Source: Candidatus Kerfeldbacteria bacterium | GTDB taxonomy: Bacteria; Patescibacteriota; Patescibacteriia; PEXW01 | Direction: 5' to 3' | Assembly (NCBI GenBank): GCA_903867845.1 | Contig: CAIPSZ010000117.1 | Location: 1 to 10,899, forward strand | Length of the DNA stretch: 10,899 nucleotides | Shown: one piece after another, positions 1 to 6,074 of the stretch | Layout: the number at the start of each line of letters is the position of its first letter | Numbering within the stretch: position 1 is the first letter of the stretch | The notes under the pieces: model-generated | The model's database searches: none | The model's input: the letters and a program-made list of their open reading frames with translations, nothing else | What the model was told of the DNA's origin: nothing | Position numbers and translations under genes: made by a program

Positions 1-91
1 CTTTCGCCGGAAACGGGGCAACGGGTGCAGCAGTAGTAATGCCGGCACAGGCGCCAAACGTTATGAGGAATAACCAACGAGACGGGGTCAT
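1..91 (-). CDS. Exported protein, N-terminal fragment (3' end outside window)
   Basis: This open frame begins at an ATG whose first base is position 91 and runs off the left edge, leaving about 30 residues. It starts MTPSRWLFLITFGACAG and continues through a small-residue stretch (TTAAP) and PVAPFPAK. That is a short polar start, a hydrophobic core and an Ala-rich region, as in a Sec signal peptide. A near-consensus promoter lies just upstream on the same strand and would give a leader of about 25 nt, which supports this start. There is no clear SD. The mature protein is not visible, so no function can be given. A membrane anchor rather than a cleaved signal is possible. Confidence 0.6.
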   Translation of the reverse strand, partial: MTPSRWLFLITFGACAGITTAAPVAPFPAK

Positions 92-118
92 GGATGAGAC
101 CGTCCGCTTGTCTACAAA

Positions 119-147
119 AGTGTAGGAAACCGAAGGAAACTTGTCAA
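119..147 (-). promoter_or_regulatory. Sigma70-type promoter for the leftward exported-protein gene
   Basis: On the minus strand there is TTGACA (142-147), a 17-nt spacer and TACACT (119-124). Predicted transcription starts near 112, about 20 nt before the ATG at 91. Its -35 box overlaps the -35 box of the rightward promoter for the gene at 196. Confidence 0.75.
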
Positions 148-168
148 AACGTGTACGAGTGCTAAGGT
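141..168 (+). promoter_or_regulatory. Extended -10 promoter for the SLOG-like gene
   Basis: TTGTCA (141-146), a 16-nt spacer and TAAGGT (163-168) preceded by TGC (extended -10). The same -10 family (TAAGCT, 16-nt spacer, TGN) drives small genes near 9600 and 10500. The -35 boxes of this and the opposing promoter share the palindromic TTGTCAA, so the two polymerases would compete. Confidence 0.55.
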
Positions 169-195
169 GGCGCCAACACAAACCCTGGAGGTTCC

Positions 196-768
196 ATGAA
201 CATTACCATCCTCGGCACGAGCAAGCCGAAAGCGGTTACGGACACCCTGGGCTTCCAGCTTGGCCAAACCCTCTCGGCGCTCGGGCACCGGCTAAGCGTC
301 GGCGCGTCAGCGCAAGGTGTATCCGAATCGGTACGGCGCGGCGCTGCCGAAGCGCCCCGTCGTCACGTCCGGTCGTACTACGTCCGCGCGTATAATGAGC
401 GAATTTCCGAAAATCGTTCGCATGTGAACGGGTACTACTTCATCGAACAGTGGGATGTACTTGATCGCATTTCCCTTGTGCGTAGTGCGAGTGCCGTCGT
501 TTTCCTCAGCATCTGCCGAGCGAACATTGGCACCGCCCTCAATCTGCTCTACGAACAGCGGGAGGACACGCGAAAACGAATTGACGAAACGGTCAGCCCT
601 CGTTTACTCCTCTTCCACTCGAGCATTCAGGAAGCGTTTCGGAGTTCTGAACTCTTCGGGTGTTTGTTCGATGACGAAGATCATGCAAACTACAAAGCGT
701 TCACCTCACTACAGGACGCGCTCGCGCTCATTGGAGACTGGGATGACCGGCCAAAATTGTACGTCTGA
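196..768 (+). CDS. SLOG/LOG-like Rossmann-fold protein
   Basis: A protein of 190 aa. It opens with a Rossmann-type strand (NITILGTSK, residues 2-10), then a helix and a second strand leading into a glycine-rich turn (GHRLSVGASAQGVSESV, about 30-46). This matches the nucleotide-binding start of the SLOG superfamily, which includes LOG cytokinin riboside phosphoribohydrolases and TIGR00725-type proteins. A later strand-turn-helix (SASAVVFLSI, then RANIGTALNLLYEQ, 98-121) sits where LOG enzymes have PGGxGTxxE. Here only the GT is kept and the acidic catalytic residue is absent. LOG-type activity is therefore unlikely, and a nucleotide-sensing or binding role is the better guess. GGAGG lies 4 nt before the ATG. 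The gene stands alone between its own promoter and a hairpin terminator shared with the convergent prfB end. Confidence 0.6.
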   Translation: MNITILGTSKPKAVTDTLGFQLGQTLSALGHRLSVGASAQGVSESVRRGAAEAPRRHVRSYYVRAYNERISENRSHVNGYYFIEQWDVLDRISLVRSASAVVFLSICRANIGTALNLLYEQREDTRKRIDETVSPRLLLFHSSIQEAFRSSELFGCLFDDEDHANYKAFTSLQDALALIGDWDDRPKLYV

Positions 769-771
769 CGC

Positions 772-804
772 AAGCAGTAGGTTCGCCTACTGCTTTTCTT
801 TTTC
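772..804 (+). terminator. Intrinsic terminator of the SLOG-like gene, overlapping the prfB stop
   Basis: A perfect 10-bp stem (AAGCAGTAGG / CCTACTGCTT) closed by a UUCG tetraloop and followed by TTCTTTTT on the plus strand. The right arm contains the prfB stop codon (787-789). On the minus strand the hairpin is not followed by a T-tract, so it mainly serves the rightward gene. Confidence 0.9.
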
Positions 805-1900
805 ATTAGGTTTACCCGCTTGCCAGCGCAGGTAGCCTTCCATGAAGGGCATGAGCTCGCCGTTGAGCACGGTGTCTGGATCCGTCGTCTCCACACCGGT
901 GCGATGATCTTTGACGAGCTGGTAGGGCTGCAACACGTAGCTGCGAATCTGGTTCCCCCACGCCGCCTCGCTATACGCGCCGCGCAATGCCTGCTTCTCG
1001 TCCTGCTGCTTGCCCACGTTAATTTGGTGCAATTTGGCGCGCAGGATTTTCATAGCCGTCTCGCGGTTCTGCTTCTGCGAGCGTTCATTCTGGCAGCTCA
1101 CGGTAATACCGGTTGGGATGTGGACAATCCGGACTGCGGAGTAGGTGGTCTGCACGCTCTGGCCACCATGGCCAGAGGAAAGGAATGTATCCACGCGTAA
1201 GTCCTTCTCATCAATCGGCTGCTCGGTCACGTCTTCAAATTCCGGCAGGATTTCCACCAAGGCGAATGACGTGTGGCGCATCTTCTCGGCATCGTACGGG
1301 GAAATGCGCACCAGGCGATGCACGCCGGCTTCACTCTTCAGGTAGCCGTAGGCCCACCGGCCACGGACAAGGACCGTGGCGCTCTTGATGCCTGCTTCCT
1401 GGCCTTTCGATTCATCCACAACCTGCGCGCTCCAGCCGCGCTTCTCGCAGAACCGTAACAGCATGCGCAGGAGCATTTCAGCCCAGTCCTGCGCGTCGGT
1501 GCCACCGGTACCCGCGTGCACGGCGAAAATTGCATCCTTGTCGTCGTACTTGCCAGCGAGGAGTACTTGGAACTCGAGACCGTCGTATTGCACTTTAAGC
1601 TGGGCGAACTGCTCGGTAATCTCTTTGGTGAGCTTTGCATCCTCACCGACGTCAGTAGCAAGGTGACCAAGGTCATCTAAATTCGCTTTCAACTGCTGCC
1701 ACTCCCCCACTTCCTTGCGCAGGGCTTCCGCATCCTGGCTCACCCGACGGGCGTTCTCCTGGTCATCCCAAAAATCCACTTGTGCCATCTGGTCGTCAAG
1801 TTCGCCGAGTCGTTGCTTGCGCTGGTCCAGGTCAAAGTAACCTCCAAGTCGAAGCAAGCTTCGTCTGGAGGTCGCGGATCTGGTCAGGAAGGCTGGACAT
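787..1900 (-). CDS. prfB: Peptide chain release factor 2, made by programmed +1 frameshift
   Basis: RF2 recognises UGA and UAA and triggers release of the finished peptide in the ribosome. The true reading is complement(join(787..1833,1835..1900)). An ATG at 1900 starts MSSLPDQIRDLQTKL and reaches CTT TGA C, where ribosomes shift +1 and continue DLDQRKQRLGELDD; the product is 370 aa, usual for RF2 (E. coli 365). The peptidyl-hydrolysis motif GGQ is at 245-247 in SSGHGGQSVQTT. The stop-recognition tripeptide is SPY (200-202) rather than the usual SPF, in VRISPYDAEKMRHTSF. The uninterrupted downstream frame extends upstream of the real start (to a TTG at 1935), but that N-terminus is spurious. 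The gene has its own promoter, with a predicted start at or near the ATG. Low RF2 activity favours frameshifting, so the gene self-regulates. Confidence 0.96.
1831..1845 (-). promoter_or_regulatory. prfB: prfB programmed +1 frameshift signal
   Basis: Read on the minus strand: an internal SD-like GGAGG (1841-1845), three bases (TTA), then the slippery CTT TGA C (1831-1837), with the in-frame UGA at 1832-1834. This has the same geometry as the E. coli prfB site (SD-like element 3 nt before CUU UGA C). It joins the 22-codon leader frame to the 348-codon main frame. Confidence 0.95.
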
Positions 1901-1906
1901 GGTGCG

Positions 1907-1935
1907 AGTGTAGCAATGGACCGCACCTGGCACAA
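1907..1935 (-). promoter_or_regulatory. prfB promoter, probably giving a leaderless mRNA
   Basis: On the minus strand: TTGTGC (1930-1935), a 17-nt spacer and TACACT (1907-1912) with an upstream TGC (extended -10). The A of the prfB ATG is 7 nt past the -10 box, exactly where transcription should start. No SD is present. Confidence 0.6.
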
Positions 1936-1943
1936 GGGAAACC

Positions 1944-1969
1944 AAAACCCCGACCAAAGTGGCCGGGGT
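1944..1969 (-). terminator. Intrinsic terminator of the HtrA-like gene
   Basis: On the minus strand, ACCCCGGCCA / TGGTCGGGGT form a 10-bp stem with one G-U pair and a 3-nt loop, followed by a T-rich TTTTGGTTT. It lies between the protease stop (1988) and the prfB -35 box (1930-1935), insulating prfB. Confidence 0.8.
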
Positions 1970-1987
1970 CTGACGTTCTCTCAAGAG

Positions 1988-3205
1988 TTACTTGAACTCC
2001 GCCAGCGTGACGGTAACCGTCTTCTCCTTACCCTTGCTCAAAAGCTTGAGCGTAATTTGGTCGCCCGGGGCGTGCTTCTGGATTTCCGTGGAGAGGTCGT
2101 GGTTTGCATCGAGCGTCACGCCGTTCACTTGCTCGATGATATCGTTGGCCTGGATGCCTGCTTTATCCGCAGGGCTACCAGCCACCACGGCGACGTCACT
2201 TGCGGCACTGCCAGCTTGCACGAGTGCGCCGTAGTCAATACTCAACTTGTCCTGCTTCTGCACGTCAGCGGTCACGGGGATGTAGCGGACTCCTAGGTAC
2301 GGGCGGACAATCTTGCCCGTCTTCTGCACGCTCTGGGACACCTGGCTGACCTGGTTCGACGGGATGGTAAAGCCAATGAGCTGGCCTTGCTGGCTCACGG
2401 CGGTATTCATCCCCACCACCTGGCCATCCAGGTTAATGAGCGGGCCACCCGAGTTACCGGGATTAATTGCCGCGTCCGTCTGGATGACACCCTGCAGTGT
2501 TTCTGAAGAGCCCATATCACCGGCGGTGACACTGCGCGCCAGACCGGACACGATACCCTTGGTGACGGTATTGCTGTACTCGCCGAGCGCATTGCCTATG
2601 GCAATGACCGTCTGGCCAACCACGAGCGAATCAGAGTTCCCCCACGTAATGGGCGTGAGGCCTTTCGCATCAATCTTCAGCACAGCTATGTCATTCACCG
2701 GATCCGTGGCAATCACCTTTGCATCGTACTGCTTGCCATCTGTGGTAATCGCGGTGTAGCTCGCCGTTGCATCCTGGGCGACGTGGCGGTTCGTCATGAT
2801 GTACCCATCCGAACTCACAATGAATCCCGACCCACTCCCAACTTGCTGCTGTCCGGTTTGGGGCTGGCTGTTGCCGAAGAAGAAGTTGTACGGGAAGCCG
2901 GACTGGTTGAGCTTGCTCAGGTCCTGGGTGATGACAATGCTCACCACCGAGGCTTGCACTTTCTTGACCGCGTCAACGGTCGCGCTCTCTTCCTGGACGT
3001 TCAACGTTGAAGCGCTTGTGGTGGTCGTGCTGGTGGGAAGCTTCCCCGTGGTGAGGAAACTCTTCAAATTGCCCGACGCAAAGCTCCCGCCAAGGAAACC
3101 ACCAATCGTCCCAAGGAGCAAACTCAAAATGACTGCGACGGTGAGTGTAGCCTGGCTGAAGCGGGACACTGGCTTCGGGGCTGGGGTTGGGTAAAGGTCG
3201 TCCAT
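1988..3205 (-). CDS. HtrA/DegP-type membrane-anchored serine protease with PDZ domain
   Basis: This is an envelope quality-control protease of 405 aa that degrades misfolded exported proteins. It has a short Pro-rich cytoplasmic tail, one membrane helix (about 21-44), a Thr/Ser linker (52-68), a trypsin-like domain (about 75-285) and one PDZ domain (about 300-400). The catalytic triad is intact: His141 (TNRHV), Asp172 (NDIAVLKI) and Ser252 (NPGNSGGPL). The PDZ contains PYLGVRYIP and AGSPADKAGIQANDII. The start chosen is the ATG at 3205 (MDDLYPTPAP). A longer frame from a TTG at 3247 begins at the predicted transcription start and is unlikely. No SD is seen. It has its own promoter and terminator, so it is probably monocistronic. 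Whether it corresponds to DegP, DegQ or DegS is not clear from sequence alone. Confidence 0.95.
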   Translation of the reverse strand: MDDLYPTPAPKPVSRFSQATLTVAVILSLLLGTIGGFLGGSFASGNLKSFLTTGKLPTSTTTTSASTLNVQEESATVDAVKKVQASVVSIVITQDLSKLNQSGFPYNFFFGNSQPQTGQQQVGSGSGFIVSSDGYIMTNRHVAQDATASYTAITTDGKQYDAKVIATDPVNDIAVLKIDAKGLTPITWGNSDSLVVGQTVIAIGNALGEYSNTVTKGIVSGLARSVTAGDMGSSETLQGVIQTDAAINPGNSGGPLINLDGQVVGMNTAVSQQGQLIGFTIPSNQVSQVSQSVQKTGKIVRPYLGVRYIPVTADVQKQDKLSIDYGALVQAGSAASDVAVVAGSPADKAGIQANDIIEQVNGVTLDANHDLSTEIQKHAPGDQITLKLLSKGKEKTVTVTLAEFK

Positions 3206-3253
3206 AGGTGCGTGCGTAGGGTTAGGGAGTGAAACGAATGGGCGCAATGCTAT

Positions 3254-3281
3254 ACTATACTACAATAAATTCGGCTGAAAA
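3254..3281 (-). promoter_or_regulatory. Promoter of the HtrA-like gene
   Basis: On the minus strand: TTTTCA (3276-3281), a 16-nt spacer and TATAGT (3254-3259), with overlapping alternative -10 boxes in the TATAGTATAGCAT run. The leader to the ATG at 3205 would be about 40 nt. The -35 box is formed by the T-tract of the upstream terminator. Confidence 0.6.
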
Positions 3282-3297
3282 TTCCCTGAACGGGAAT
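3277..3297 (-). terminator. Weak intrinsic terminator after the NodB-like gene
   Basis: On the minus strand: ATTCCC, a GTTCA loop, GGGAAT, then TTTTC. The 6-bp stem is short, and the T-tract is reused as the -35 region of the next promoter. Confidence 0.55.
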
Positions 3298-3302
3298 CTC
3301 GC

Positions 3303-4217
3303 CTAGGCAGGACTATTCGTATTCGCGTTTAGGTTGCTGGACTGGTTGACGTTCTGGTTGGTCGCTGCGCCGGGCGTGGCCGAACGGAAGAGCTCGTCCA
3401 AGGTGACGAACCGGTAGCCCTGCTGCTGGAGCAGCGTGACGATGCGGGGCGTGGCTGAGGCGGCGAGGTCACTCCCTGCGTGGAGCAGGATAATTGCGCC
3501 AGGCTTCGCGAACTTCACCACGCGCTGCGCCACGGAATCTACAGTTGCCGTCGTTTCAATATCCAGCCCATCAACGGTCCAGGTGAGCCCGCAGTACCCC
3601 GCGTCGTGCATGGCCGCTAGCGATGTTGCCGTGCTATCGCCGAAGGGAATACGCGCGTAGGGTTTGGTGGTCACGCCCGTGATCCCACGAATGAGGTCAT
3701 CGGTTGCCTGGAGTTGGGCGGTCACCTCTTTCGCGGTGAGCGTGGAGAAGCGCAGGTTGTCGTAGGAATGGTTGTACATGGGGAAGCCGGCATCGTGGAT
3801 GAGCTGCACCGACGCTTTATCCGTATCAATAATTTTCCCGGTAACGAAGAACGCCGCGGGCACTGCCACAGCCTTCGCGGCTGGCACGGTCTTGGCCAGG
3901 TCGCCGGCAACCGTGCCCACGTCGTACGTAAGGGCAATAATTTTTTGCGTGGTCGCAATGCTAGAAACCACCGTTGGACACGAAGTGACGGTGACCGCCG
4001 AAACTGGCACAATAGTTGTGGCAACGTTCACGTTCGTCGTGGCGTTGGTGTTCGTTGGTGGTGTGGAACGCTTCCCCGCTCGCTCGTACGCAAAGACGAG
4101 TACGATGAGCGCGATAATGATGACGCCAACGAGGATTGGCCGACGGCTGCCGTGGGGCTGTCGGGAACCACCTGTGGTGCGCCCGTAGGTTTGGCTGTAC
4201 TTGCGGTAGTTTCGCAT
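3303..4217 (-). CDS. NodB-type polysaccharide deacetylase-like protein with altered metal site
   Basis: A membrane-anchored extracellular NodB-fold protein of 304 aa. It has a basic N-terminus, one membrane helix (about 28-45), an Asn/Thr linker (53-69), a NodB domain (about 93-280) and an Asn-rich tail. Family motifs seen: TYDVG (97-101) for the usual TFDDG, HSYDN (150-154) for HTxxH, RIPFG (189-193), TVDGLDI (214-220) and LLHAG (244-248). The first catalytic Asp (99), the first motif-2 His (150), the motif-3 Arg and the motif-5 His are kept, but the metal-binding second Asp is Val and the second His is Asn. It may be catalytically weak, use a different metal site, or only bind glycan. I prefer the ATG at 4217, because the alternative ATG at 4226 overlaps the -10 box; the fold call is independent of this. 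Confidence 0.85.
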   Translation of the reverse strand: MRNYRKYSQTYGRTTGGSRQPHGSRRPILVGVIIIALIVLVFAYERAGKRSTPPTNTNATTNVNVATTIVPVSAVTVTSCPTVVSSIATTQKIIALTYDVGTVAGDLAKTVPAAKAVAVPAAFFVTGKIIDTDKASVQLIHDAGFPMYNHSYDNLRFSTLTAKEVTAQLQATDDLIRGITGVTTKPYARIPFGDSTATSLAAMHDAGYCGLTWTVDGLDIETTATVDSVAQRVVKFAKPGAIILLHAGSDLAASATPRIVTLLQQQGYRFVTLDELFRSATPGAATNQNVNQSSNLNANTNSPA

Positions 4218-4224
4218 AGCCGCC

Positions 4225-4252
4225 ATTGTACCCTATTTGGTAGGGAAAGCAA
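4225..4252 (-). promoter_or_regulatory. Promoter of the NodB-like gene, near-leaderless
   Basis: On the minus strand: TTGCTT (4247-4252), a 16-nt spacer and TACAAT (4225-4230). The -10 box overlaps the upstream ATG (4224-4226), while the ATG at 4217 lies 8 nt beyond it, at the expected transcription start. A weak CCCTA/TAGGG hairpin lies in the spacer. Confidence 0.5.
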
Positions 4253-4257
4253 CGCGC

Positions 4258-4788
4258 CTACGCAACCGTGCGCACGGCTTTTGGTGCGTGCCGATATGCG
4301 AGTTCCGCGACCCCGAAGAACGCGGCGACGTAGGTAAGGTCACCCAAAATGGTATTCCGGAAGAACGGAATAGCCGCCACGTAGCACTGGATGAACCCAG
4401 CAAAGGTGTGCGCGTACATGCTCCCGTTCCCAAAGGCCCATACCGCGGCGTTCGTGATGAGGAAGAACAGTACTGAGCCAAGCAGGGCGCCACCGGCAAC
4501 CGTGAAGACGCTCTTGTGGTCACGGACCCACCAGCCAATGACGCCGACGAGCGCCATGCTGAACCAGGTGAATGCAATGCCCGGGTAGAAGCCCAGGAAA
4601 ATGTCTGTCGCCATCATGACCACGAGCGGCACGACAATGGACGTCCGACGGGAAAGGTACACGCCACTGAAGAGCGCCACCGCTGCCACCGGGCTGAAGT
4701 TCGGTGGGTGCGGCAAGAACCGCATGATCGCGGCAAAAGCGAACAAGCTTAGGGCAATGAGGTTCCGCGTGGTCAGGTATTTTCGCAT
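4258..4788 (-). CDS. DUF6580-type putative transport membrane protein
   Basis: An integral membrane protein of 176 aa with about five hydrophobic segments. It carries the sequence RFLPHPPNFSPVAAVALFSG (23-42) near the N-terminus and CYVAAIPFFRNTILGDL (135-151) near the C-terminus, which I recognise as hallmarks of the DUF6580 putative transport family. The size and topology resemble S-components of ECF vitamin transporters, but that is inference. The gene follows the DUF4430 gene after 10 nt and is probably co-transcribed under the cobalamin-riboswitch-like leader, which makes a corrinoid or related compound the likely substrate. The start is the ATG at 4788 (MRKYLTTRNL). An extension to 4881 would run back into the preceding gene and adds no hydrophobic or family sequence. 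No SD is seen, so coupling to the upstream stop is plausible. Confidence 0.75.
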   Translation of the reverse strand: MRKYLTTRNLIALSLFAFAAIMRFLPHPPNFSPVAAVALFSGVYLSRRTSIVVPLVVMMATDIFLGFYPGIAFTWFSMALVGVIGWWVRDHKSVFTVAGGALLGSVLFFLITNAAVWAFGNGSMYAHTFAGFIQCYVAAIPFFRNTILGDLTYVAAFFGVAELAYRHAPKAVRTVA

Positions 4789-4798
4789 AGGAAAAAGG

Positions 4799-5236
4799 TT
4801 AGAACGATGCAAGATCCCATTCAATGGTGTCGGATGACTTCGTGACGTACTTGTCCGCGCCAACCGCTGGTTCGGCGCCATTCACTTTAAAAATCCAGCC
4901 CTGGTTGCCACTCGCGGCTTGACCGTTGATGGCGGTAACGTACTCACCAATGCTCGAGGTCTTGGTAACCGTGTTCGGGTACGCTGTTTTGAGGAGCGCG
5001 AGTGCGGTCTGCCCATCCTGGCCTGGGTAGGTGTAGTTTGCGGTTGCGGAATTCGTGTTTGCCGGTGCCTGATTTACGTTCTGGGCAACATTAACGTTCG
5101 TCGGTGCGTTCGTGTTTCCGTTCGCTTTATGCGGGGCGACTTTTGACCAGATGCTCACACCAATGGCGGCAGCGAGCACAACAGCCAGCCACCAGAGCAC
5201 GCGCGGATTTTTTGGTTCAGTCTTTTCTTTATCCAT
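4799..5236 (-). CDS. Membrane-anchored DUF4430 (transcobalamin-like) protein
   Basis: A surface protein of 145 aa. It has a charged N-terminus, one membrane helix (about 14-31), an Asn/Thr/Val linker (38-66) and a C-terminal DUF4430 domain (about 68-145). Typical family features are YPGQDGQTALALLKTAY (69-85), GEYVTAING, NQGWIFKVNG and a final SDTIEWDL. DUF4430 is related to the beta-domain of animal transcobalamin and intrinsic factor, and in bacteria it is often regulated by B12. It therefore probably catches corrinoid outside the cell, although binding is not proven by sequence. It is the first gene after the riboswitch-like leader and lies 10 nt before the DUF6580 gene. The start is the ATG at 5236; no SD is seen. 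Confidence 0.8.
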   Translation of the reverse strand: MDKEKTEPKNPRVLWWLAVVLAAAIGVSIWSKVAPHKANGNTNAPTNVNVAQNVNQAPANTNSATANYTYPGQDGQTALALLKTAYPNTVTKTSSIGEYVTAINGQAASGNQGWIFKVNGAEPAVGADKYVTKSSDTIEWDLASF

Positions 5237-5257
5237 ACTTTGCGATGGTTAGATACG

Positions 5258-5288
5258 AAAACGCCTGCGACATCAGGGCAGTCGCAGG
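5258..5288 (-). terminator. Riboswitch expression platform terminator
   Basis: On the minus strand: CCTGCGAC, a 9-nt loop, GTCGCAGG, then CGTTTTCG. It is a perfect 8-bp stem with a short T-tract, 22 nt before the DUF4430 ATG, fitting premature termination when ligand is bound. Confidence 0.7.
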
Positions 5289-5447
5289 ACGGCGTTCCAT
5301 CCTTGTTCGACCTTTTCCCGAAGGATTTGTCTTCATCCCATCGCGTGATGGGAAAGGCGTTGGACTCCCCTGCGCCCATTGCTGGGCCGGGATACCATGG
5401 CGGGACCGTACCGGATTCGCACCGGTTTGCCTATCGCTTTTTCAAAG
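5258..5447 (-). promoter_or_regulatory. Cobalamin riboswitch-like leader
   Basis: Read leftward, the leader contains ACCGGTGCGAATCCGGT (a stem with a T-loop-like loop) followed by ACGGTCCCGCCA, very like the conserved P4/L4 and CCCGC core of cobalamin riboswitches. Further hairpins follow: GCCCA-GCAA-TGGGC, TCCCATC-ACGC-GATGGGA, and ATCCTT/AAGGAT. The canonical B12 box (GCCAGGAGACC) and the usual CCACTG are not seen in full, so this is a divergent or variant form. The downstream genes encode a transcobalamin-like protein and a putative transporter, which supports the call. The 3' part is a terminator (5264-5288). The upstream CGCAGG (5369-5374) can pair with its 5' arm CCTGCG (5283-5288), which offers a possible antiterminator. 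Confidence 0.62.
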
Positions 5448-5454
5448 CCTCCAG

Positions 5455-5483
5455 AGTGTAGCATACCCGTTTGACGCACAAAA
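5455..5483 (-). promoter_or_regulatory. Promoter of the riboswitch-controlled operon
   Basis: On the minus strand there is an extended -10, TGCTACACT (-10 box 5455-5460). The -35 region is T-rich (TTTTGT at 5478-5483, 17-nt spacer) and weak. Transcription would start near 5448, about 210 nt before the DUF4430 ATG. It is the only good -10 in this position. Confidence 0.5.
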
Positions 5484-5502
5484 GCTCACATCGGCAAATA
5501 CC

Positions 5503-5531
5503 TTGACAGAGTGAGGTAATGCTGGTACTTT
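5503..5531 (+). promoter_or_regulatory. Promoter of the unknown gene at 5590
   Basis: TTGACA (5503-5508), a 17-nt spacer and TACTTT (5526-5531). Transcription would start near 5538, giving a leader of about 50 nt. It is divergent from the riboswitch promoter. Confidence 0.75.
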
Positions 5532-5589
5532 CAGCCATTCGCGTGAAGACGTAAACCGAGAATGAACCAATGACGTGAAAGGAAACACA

Positions 5590-6024
5590 ATGGCGAAGAG
5601 CACAATCGTAAAGGGCAAAAACCTCATTTTCAACGGCAGCAAGATCACCCTCTTTGGCACGAGCGGCGCCAACCTCCAGAGCGGGAACTGGGCAGTCGAA
5701 TCAGGTTTCGGCAGCCTCATGATCGAAGTGAAGCCATCGCCGGTGAGCCCAAAAATTCAAGAGCTGGTGAATGAGGACATGAAGGCCAAACGGGGTGACC
5801 AGATCGCCTGTATCCAGGTCTCACCGAATATCGGCGTATGTCTCTTCCTGGAAGGCACCGTCACGCGCCAGCACCTGGAATCGGCGTCCGAAGAGAACGG
5901 CACCATCGTTTTCACCGACGTACCGCTAAACACAATGGAAGGACAGAAAAACTTCCGCGTGGTAGTGAGCCCCAAAACCGAACACCAGATGGCAACCCTC
6001 GACGCTGCAGGGAATATCGTCTGA
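5590..6024 (+). CDS. Conserved-looking protein of unknown function, 144 aa
   Basis: I do not recognise this family. The protein starts MAKSTIVKGKNLIFNG and alternates hydrophobic and polar residues like a mostly beta-strand soluble protein, with no signal peptide or membrane helix. It has two cysteines (C74 in QIACIQV and C84 in GVCLFL) close together in a predicted strand pair. An AAAGGA SD (5578-5583) sits 6 nt before the ATG at 5590. A longer reading from a GTG at 5575 would put the SD inside the gene and is rejected. It has its own promoter and ends before a hairpin shared with the convergent M23 gene. It lies between the two cobalamin-related blocks but is transcribed the opposite way, so its position says little about function. 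Confidence 0.85.
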   Translation: MAKSTIVKGKNLIFNGSKITLFGTSGANLQSGNWAVESGFGSLMIEVKPSPVSPKIQELVNEDMKAKRGDQIACIQVSPNIGVCLFLEGTVTRQHLESASEENGTIVFTDVPLNTMEGQKNFRVVVSPKTEHQMATLDAAGNIV

Positions 6025-6045
6025 GCAAACGCTGATCATTCTACT

Positions 6046-6073
6046 GACCGGTTCACCCGAACCGGTCTTCGTT
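6046..6073 (+). terminator. Hairpin between convergent genes, moderate terminator
   Basis: GACCGGTTC, an ACCC loop and GAACCGGTC form a perfect 9-bp stem, followed by TTCGTTATT on the plus strand. The T content is modest there and absent on the minus strand, so it serves the gene at 5590 better than the M23 gene. Confidence 0.6.
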
Positions 6074-6074
6074 A

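Noticed and set aside
1901..1935. Extension of prfB to the TTG at 1935 in the main frame
   Set aside because: It lies in the promoter, has no RF2 homology, and the frameshift site with its ATG at 1900 explains the N-terminus.
3206..3247. TTG start giving a longer HtrA-like protein
   Set aside because: The TTG coincides with the predicted transcription start and has no SD, and the extra residues do not resemble a signal sequence.
5389..5430. tRNA-like T-arm followed by GCCA on the minus strand (like tRNA-Sec)
   Set aside because: No matching 5' acceptor strand (GGGACCGT) or D and anticodon arms lie upstream; the same bases fit a cobalamin riboswitch core better.
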